Source: Sebastes aleutianus (Eukaryota > Chordata > Actinopteri > Perciformes > Sebastidae). Taken from it: a stretch of 64,000 nucleotides of DNA. Shown piece by piece: positions 63,116 through 64,000 of this stretch. The DNA is taken from NCBI GenBank assembly GCA_916700875.1, contig CAKAKS010000038.1, forward strand, positions 13,449,944 through 13,513,943, given 5' to 3'. How positions within the stretch are numbered: position 1 is the first letter of the stretch; every line of letters starts with the position of its first letter. Position numbers and translations under genes: made by a program. The notes under the pieces are model-generated. The model did not search any database, had not been told where the DNA came from, and saw nothing but the letters and a program-made list of their open reading frames with translations.

Positions 63116-63208
63116 GGGAAATCGGTGTCTTTGACTAACTTCTTCAGGATAGCCCGGAACACCATGACCATGTGCTTTAACAAGGAACCAGGGGCTGCTG
63201 AGGTTGAG
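63116..63208 (+). CDS. jarid2: jarid2 coding exon (ninth): segment just before JmjC
   Basis: The acceptor is tttgttgcag, phase 0. It encodes GKSVSLTNFFRIARNTMTMC, FNKEPGAAEVE, 31 residues, which align closely with mammalian JARID2 immediately N-terminal to the JmjC domain. The proposed donor GAG/gttagc is non-optimal (gttagc instead of gtragt). An alternative GAG/gttgag six bases upstream would shorten the exon by two residues. The longer form is preferred because mammalian JARID2 has the same spacing (AEIE then a glutamine). The next exon, beginning the JmjC region, is outside the window, so the right border is the least certain of all exon borders. Confidence 0.88.
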
Positions 63209-63384
63209 GTTAGCATGCTAACGTCTTCATTAAACCACTTGTACTGAATGTAAACTGCATCGTCTGCATAGAAAGTCCACAGGGCCTCGCTGTCATCCGT
63301 TTCAACTGGAACACTGTTCTACTAATAGATAGTTCTGATAAAGATGGCTGACAGGGAGGTTTGTGGATTATCTGTATGGTTAAA

Positions 63385-63535
63385 TAAGGGGCTATAACTA
63401 ATGATTATCCATTATTTGATTGGTTGATTAGTCTGTAACATGTAAAAAAAAAAATGTCCATCTCAAAATATATAGTTGACTATGAAAGAGGACTGAGAAA
63501 ACCCTCAAATAATCACATTTGGGATGATGGAACTA
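63385..63535 (+). mobile_element. decayed fragment of the TAGGGCTGCAAC hAT-type family
   Basis: Begins taaggggctataactaatga and contains an AAGAGGACTGAGAAAACC-like segment. It resembles the 37205 family with an internal deletion. No flanking duplication was found. Confidence 0.5.
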
Positions 63536-63548
63536 TTTTGAGAACCAC

Positions 63549-64000
63549 TGTACTATACTAAGATTTTTCATGACTTTTAATGGCATACTATACTATGTTT
63601 TTTTTTATTACATACTATACTATGACTTTAATTACTTTTTTTATTACATACTATACTATAAGTTATTATGAAATGCTATTTATGTATATTATTTTTAAAA
63701 GGCTTTACTATACTATGATTATATTTTTTATGGCATACTATACTTTGACTTTTTATGGGATACTATACTATGTTTTTTTATGACTTTTTTTAAGGCATAC
63801 TATATTATTTTTTATAACCTTTTTATGACATACTATGCTATGACTTGTTTATGGCTTTTATGGTATATTATAATGACTTTTTATGACATACAGACATACT
63901 ATGTATTTTCCTTATGAAATACTATACTCTGGTTGTTTATGTTTATTTTTAAAAGGCATACTATACTTTGACTTTTCAGAGACATACTATACTATGATTT
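63549..64000 (+). repeat. AT-rich irregular tandem array (CATACTATACTATGA units)
   Basis: At least fifteen occurrences of ATACTATACTATGA-like sequence, spaced roughly 25-50 bp by T-rich spacers (CTTTTTATGG). It continues past the right edge. Units vary in length, so this is a degenerate minisatellite. Confidence 0.88.

Larger units (their letters stand above)
8233..63208 (+). other. jarid2: jarid2 gene, partial (8 coding exons, joined CDS 3024 nt)
   Basis: Protein-coding locus for Jarid2, a nuclear cofactor of Polycomb repressive complex 2. Eight exons join with intron phases 1,2,1,1,0,1,0 and give one open frame of 1008 codons with no stop. Recognisable landmarks in order are the ubiquitin-interaction helix (VLYLSLKEF), AQRKFAQSQ, KPKTEDFLTFLCLRG, an acidic run, a poly-Pro run, the YTATVSKGHVTYTKAK segment, GLRNSKRRLE, the JmjN domain, the ARID domain and RRRLFAQEK. 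All seven complete introns are GT-AG. The initiator exon is not in the window: no good match to its short Lys/Arg-rich start was seen in 1-8232. The JmjC domain and zinc finger lie downstream. The protein to this point is longer than human JARID2, mainly through Pro/Ser/Thr/Gln-rich expansion in the large exon. The a or b paralogue is undetermined. Confidence 0.97.
63209..64000 (+). other. jarid2: start of the next jarid2 intron
   Basis: Begins at the proposed donor gttagc. It carries a decayed hAT-type fragment (about 63385-63535) and then an AT-rich tandem array (63549 to the window end). No coding sequence was seen. Confidence 0.75.

Overview
The window is a stretch of vertebrate, almost certainly teleost fish, nuclear DNA. 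It holds one protein-coding gene on the + strand: jarid2, the PRC2-associated Jumonji/ARID protein. Eight coding exons are visible with GT-AG borders and compatible phases. They join without a break into 3024 nt (1008 codons). The match to vertebrate JARID2 is unmistakable: the N-terminal ubiquitin-interaction helix, the methyl-lysine segment AQRKFAQSQ, the SUZ12-binding segment, the NSKRRLE motif, the JmjN domain, and an ARID domain split over two exons. The first coding exon (about 15 residues) is upstream. The JmjC domain and the C-terminal zinc finger are beyond the right edge. I could not tell from the sequence whether this is the teleost a or b paralogue.

Layout: 1-8232 is the end of a long first intron. 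Exons lie at 8233-8359, 18726-18849, 35849-36072, 47003-47221, 51153-51391, 57311-58751 (large, low-complexity exon ending in JmjN and the start of ARID), 60020-60576 (rest of ARID) and 63116-63208. The exons are GC-rich islands in AT-rich introns of 1.3 to 17 kb. I found no other gene, on either strand, and no tRNA, rRNA or CRISPR.

The introns are full of mobile DNA. Ten short elements begin with TAGGGNTG or a close variant (two begin TAGAGCTG and TAGAAGTG). Most are flanked by 8-bp target duplications, three or four of them perfect, which marks them as non-autonomous hAT-type elements with otherwise different interiors. Two more families are bounded by TTAA. There is a clear nested pair (20.4-21.5 kb) and a probable three-level nest (11.8-12.8 kb). 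One core module is shared by five elements with different ends. Simple repeats are abundant: an uninterrupted 251-bp TG tract, many CA/GT tracts, a 27-bp minisatellite, and an AT-rich tandem array running off the right edge.

Function: JARID2 is a cofactor of PRC2.2. It helps bring EZH2/EED/SUZ12 to chromatin carrying H2AK119ub and stimulates H3K27 methylation. The exons here encode most of the PRC2-regulating half of the protein. Statements on function come from the JARID2 literature. Exon structure and repeat boundaries are read from the sequence.
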